Positions 4,200-6,284 of a stretch of 6,284 bases of DNA are shown here, piece after piece. The notes under the pieces are model-generated. The model searched no databases. It was not told where the DNA came from and was given only the letters and a program-made list of their open reading frames with translations. Source of the DNA: DATEPR01 sp036503065. Its GTDB lineage: Bacteria > Actinomycetota > Actinomycetes > Mycobacteriales > Pseudonocardiaceae. The DNA lies in the NCBI GenBank assembly GCA_036503065.1, contig DASXXM010000526.1, positions 1 to 6,284 on the forward strand, read 5' to 3'. How positions within the stretch are numbered: position 1 is the first letter of the stretch; every line of letters begins with the position of its first letter. The translations under genes and the position numbers were made by a program.

Positions 4200-5036
4200 T
4201 CATGATTGGGCCACCCGGTCTAGACCAAACACCCGTTCGGCAGTCGAACGGAGAGTATTGCCGAATTCGATGTCACTCACGCCGCGTAGCTGTGCCAACG
4301 CCCGAACGGTGTACGCGGCGCAATACGGCTCATTCGGCCGACCACGAAACGGATGCGGCGTGAGAAACGGCGCATCCGTTTCGACGAGCAACTGTGAAGA
4401 AGGCACCAATGCGGCCGACTCGCGCAGTGCCGGCGCGTTGCGGAAGGTCACCGTGCCGGAGAACGACAGTACGTAACCGGCCGCCACGCACCGTCGGGTC
4501 ATCGCGACGTCCCCGGAGTAGCTGTGGAAGATGACGGTCTCCGGCGGGCCCTCGTCCTCCAGAATGGACAGCACGTCCTCGTGCGCGTCCCGGTCGTGGA
4601 TCATCAACGGCTTGCCCACCTGCTTGGCAAGCTCGATGTGCCAACGGAAAGCGGCCCGCTGATCGTCCGGTGTGGAGTAGTCCCAGTAGTAGTCCAAACC
4701 GGTCTCGCCGATGGCCACGACGCGCGGATGGACCGCGAGCGCCGTCAGCGTGGCGCGGTCGCCGTCGGTGAACCGGCCGGTCCTGGTCGGGTGCAGCGCG
4801 ACGGCGGCGAACACCCGTTCGTCCCACGTGGACGCCTGCACCGCCCAGCGTGCGGCCGGCATGTCGTCCGCGACCGTCACCACCCGGTCGATGCCGGCCG
4901 CGGCAGCCCGATCGAGCATGGCACGCACACCATCAGGGTCCTGGGCGCCGCAGGCGTCCAGGTGTGTGTGCGCGTCGAGCACCGACACCGGAAGGCGTTC
5001 CGGTACCGGCGGCAGCTCACCCTCGCGGCGGCTCAC
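4200..5036 (-). CDS. tatD: TatD-family metal-dependent DNase/hydrolase
   Basis: A 278-residue TIM-barrel metallohydrolase of the TatD family, whose characterised members are Mg-dependent 3'-5' exonucleases linked to DNA repair and turnover. All metal ligands are visible: HTH (H23, H25), E111 in IGETGLDYY, H147 in MIHDRDAH, H171 in FHSYSG and D221 in ETDAPFL. Length is typical. The GTG start at 5036 overlaps the metG stop as GTGA, so translation is probably coupled; only a weak GAGAA precedes it. A second GTG at residue 17, just before the first metal motif, is possible, but the upstream residues (ELPPVPERLPV) look like those of other actinobacterial TatD proteins I recall. Cytoplasmic; despite the name it is not part of the Tat export machinery. 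It shares a transcript with metG and precedes rpfB. Confidence 0.93.
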   Translation of the reverse strand: MSRREGELPPVPERLPVSVLDAHTHLDACGAQDPDGVRAMLDRAAAAGIDRVVTVADDMPAARWAVQASTWDERVFAAVALHPTRTGRFTDGDRATLTALAVHPRVVAIGETGLDYYWDYSTPDDQRAAFRWHIELAKQVGKPLMIHDRDAHEDVLSILEDEGPPETVIFHSYSGDVAMTRRCVAAGYVLSFSGTVTFRNAPALRESAALVPSSQLLVETDAPFLTPHPFRGRPNEPYCAAYTVRALAQLRGVSDIEFGNTLRSTAERVFGLDRVAQS

Positions 5037-6283
5037 TTCTCGATCGGCGCGAAGTCCGGTCCGGTCTCGCCGAGCGACGGATCGAGCTTCTGGAACAGCG
5101 GCGTCGGCTTGTCCAGCGGCCGGCCGACCTCGATCGGCGTCGACTCCCAGCGTGCCTGCTCCGCGGCGTAGTCGCCGGTCAGGATGGGGTAGCGCCGGTC
5201 GGGCAGGTCCAGGTCGTCGACCTCCCGGATCTCCGGCTGGGCCGCCCAGACACCGGTGCCACCCAGCGCCTGGTGCACCTGCTGCGCGGAATGCGGCAGG
5301 AACGGCGTGAACATCGTGTTCACGTCCGACACCACCTGCAGGGCCGTGTGCAGGATCGTGTCGCGCCGCTCCGGGTCGTCCTTGCGCTTCCACGGTTCCT
5401 GGTCGGAAAGGTACTTGTTGGCGGCCTGCGCGACCCGCATGACCTCGCCCATCGCGGCACGGAACTTGGCGCGCCGCAGGTTCTCGCCGACCACGGCGAA
5501 CGCGTTGCGGGACAACGCCTTCAGCTCCTCGTCGGCCGCGACGGGCCGCGTCGGGGCGGGCACTGCGCCGACGTTCTTGTTGGCCATCGAGATGGACCGG
5601 TTGACCAGGTTGCCCCACTCGTTGGCCAGCTCGAAGTTGGTGCGCCGCACGAACTCGTCCCACGTGAAGTCGACGTCCTGCGTTTCCGGCCCGGCGGCCG
5701 CGATGTAGTAGCGCAGGCTGTCCGGCCCGAACTCGCGCAGGAAGTCCTGCACGTAGATGACCCGGCCGCGCGACGTCGAGAACTTGGAGCCGCTCATGGT
5801 GAGGAACTCGCTGGACGCGATCTCGCTGGGCAGGTTCAGCGTGCCGTACGCGCCCGGCTGTCCTCCATGGTCGCCCGCGCCGTTGTGGCCCAACAGCAGC
5901 GCCGGCCAGATCTGGGCGTGGAACGTGATGTTGTCCTTGCCCATGAAGTACACCGCGCGCGCGGCCGGATCGTTCCACCACTTCTGCCAGGCGTCCGGAT
6001 CGCCGGACCGGCGGGCCCATTCCACGCTGGCCGAGAAGTAGCCGATCACCGCGTCGAACCAGACGTAGAACTTCTTCATCGGCTGGTCGCGCCACCCGTC
6101 GAGCGGGATCGGGATGCCCCAGTCGAGGTCCCGGGTGATCGGGCGGGGCCGCATGTCGTCCACCAGGTTCTGGGTGAACCGCAGGACGTTGGGCCGCCAG
6201 TCGGTCTTGGTGGCCAGCCACTTGCCCAGCGTCTCGGTGAACGCGGGCAGGTCGAGGAACAGGTGCTCGGTCTCCACGAACGC
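5033..6283 (-). CDS. metG: Methionyl-tRNA synthetase, C-terminal 416 residues, 5' end outside the window
   Basis: A class I synthetase that charges initiator and elongator tRNA-Met with methionine using ATP. The visible part starts within the catalytic domain at FVETEHLFLDLPAF, continues through KKFYVWFDAVIGY and YFMGKDNITFHAQIWPALL, and reaches the KMSKS-equivalent loop SGSKFSTSR (visible residues 164-172), the variant usual for actinobacterial MetRS. The helical anticodon domain follows, with NEWGNLVNRS and ANKYLSDQEPWK, whose Trp (about 298) corresponds to the CAU-anticodon-reading Trp of the E. coli enzyme. The protein ends at FAPIEK with no EMAP/Trbp111-like tRNA-binding extension. The HIGH motif and zinc region would lie past the right edge. 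The stop codon overlaps the tatD start (GTGA). In M. tuberculosis the equivalent gene is divergent from tatD; here it is co-directional. Confidence 0.96.
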   Translation of the reverse strand, partial: AFVETEHLFLDLPAFTETLGKWLATKTDWRPNVLRFTQNLVDDMRPRPITRDLDWGIPIPLDGWRDQPMKKFYVWFDAVIGYFSASVEWARRSGDPDAWQKWWNDPAARAVYFMGKDNITFHAQIWPALLLGHNGAGDHGGQPGAYGTLNLPSEIASSEFLTMSGSKFSTSRGRVIYVQDFLREFGPDSLRYYIAAAGPETQDVDFTWDEFVRRTNFELANEWGNLVNRSISMANKNVGAVPAPTRPVAADEELKALSRNAFAVVGENLRRAKFRAAMGEVMRVAQAANKYLSDQEPWKRKDDPERRDTILHTALQVVSDVNTMFTPFLPHSAQQVHQALGGTGVWAAQPEIREVDDLDLPDRRYPILTGDYAAEQARWESTPIEVGRPLDKPTPLFQKLDPSLGETGPDFAPIEK

Positions 6284-6284
6284 C

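Noticed and set aside
2349..4205. A 618-residue plus-strand open frame opposite rpfB
   Set aside because: It is antisense to a well-supported gene, has low-complexity composition typical of GC-rich shadows, and shows no family motif.
4200..6221. A 673-residue minus-strand open frame joining tatD to a long upstream segment
   Set aside because: The upstream part runs out of frame through metG and reads as Arg/Gly/Pro-rich antiprotein; tatD proper starts at 5036.

Overview
The window is GC-rich DNA with strongly GC-biased third codon positions, and every gene reads on the minus strand. Gene content (a MetRS with a KFSTSR signature, TatD, RpfB with DUF348/G5/Rpf domains, RsmA), GTG starts and an apparently leaderless gene point to a high-GC actinobacterium. 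My guess is Pseudonocardiales (Amycolatopsis/Saccharothrix-like), from protein character alone.

In transcription order (right to left): the 3' two-thirds of metG (methionyl-tRNA synthetase, 6283-5033) overlaps tatD (5036-4200) through a GTGA start/stop junction. A 333-bp intergenic stretch (4199-3867) carries a GC-rich hairpin, a candidate promoter whose -10 lies in a 16-bp palindrome, and a structured leader of about 230 nt. It leads to rpfB (3866-2382), a membrane-anchored resuscitation-promoting factor. A 236-bp gap follows, with a 12-bp direct repeat nested in a 7-bp inverted repeat, a UACG-tetraloop terminator and a group of DnaA-box-like 9-mers. Then comes rsmA/ksgA (2145-1279), whose GTG sits 7 nt after a TAATGT -10 box, suggesting leaderless transcription. 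The next 373 bp (1278-906) hold a clear SAM-I (S-box) riboswitch, a tiny Cys-containing leader-peptide ORF and a hairpin over its last codons. They precede a MetN-type methionine transporter ATPase (905 to the left edge, cut off).

The tatD-rpfB-ksgA order is the conserved actinobacterial one (M. tuberculosis Rv1008-Rv1009-Rv1010). Here rpfB and rsmA seem separately terminated and promoted. After rsmA, where mycobacteria have ispE, this genome has a SAM-riboswitch-controlled methionine-uptake locus. The left end (methionine uptake) and right end (methionyl-tRNA synthetase) are thematically related, but no shared control is visible.

The most unusual points are (1) a SAM-I riboswitch followed directly by a Cys-codon leader peptide and hairpin, suggesting two-signal sulfur control, and (2) a MetN-family ATPase with an intact frame, Walker A and Walker B, but substituted Q-loop, signature and H-loop residues.
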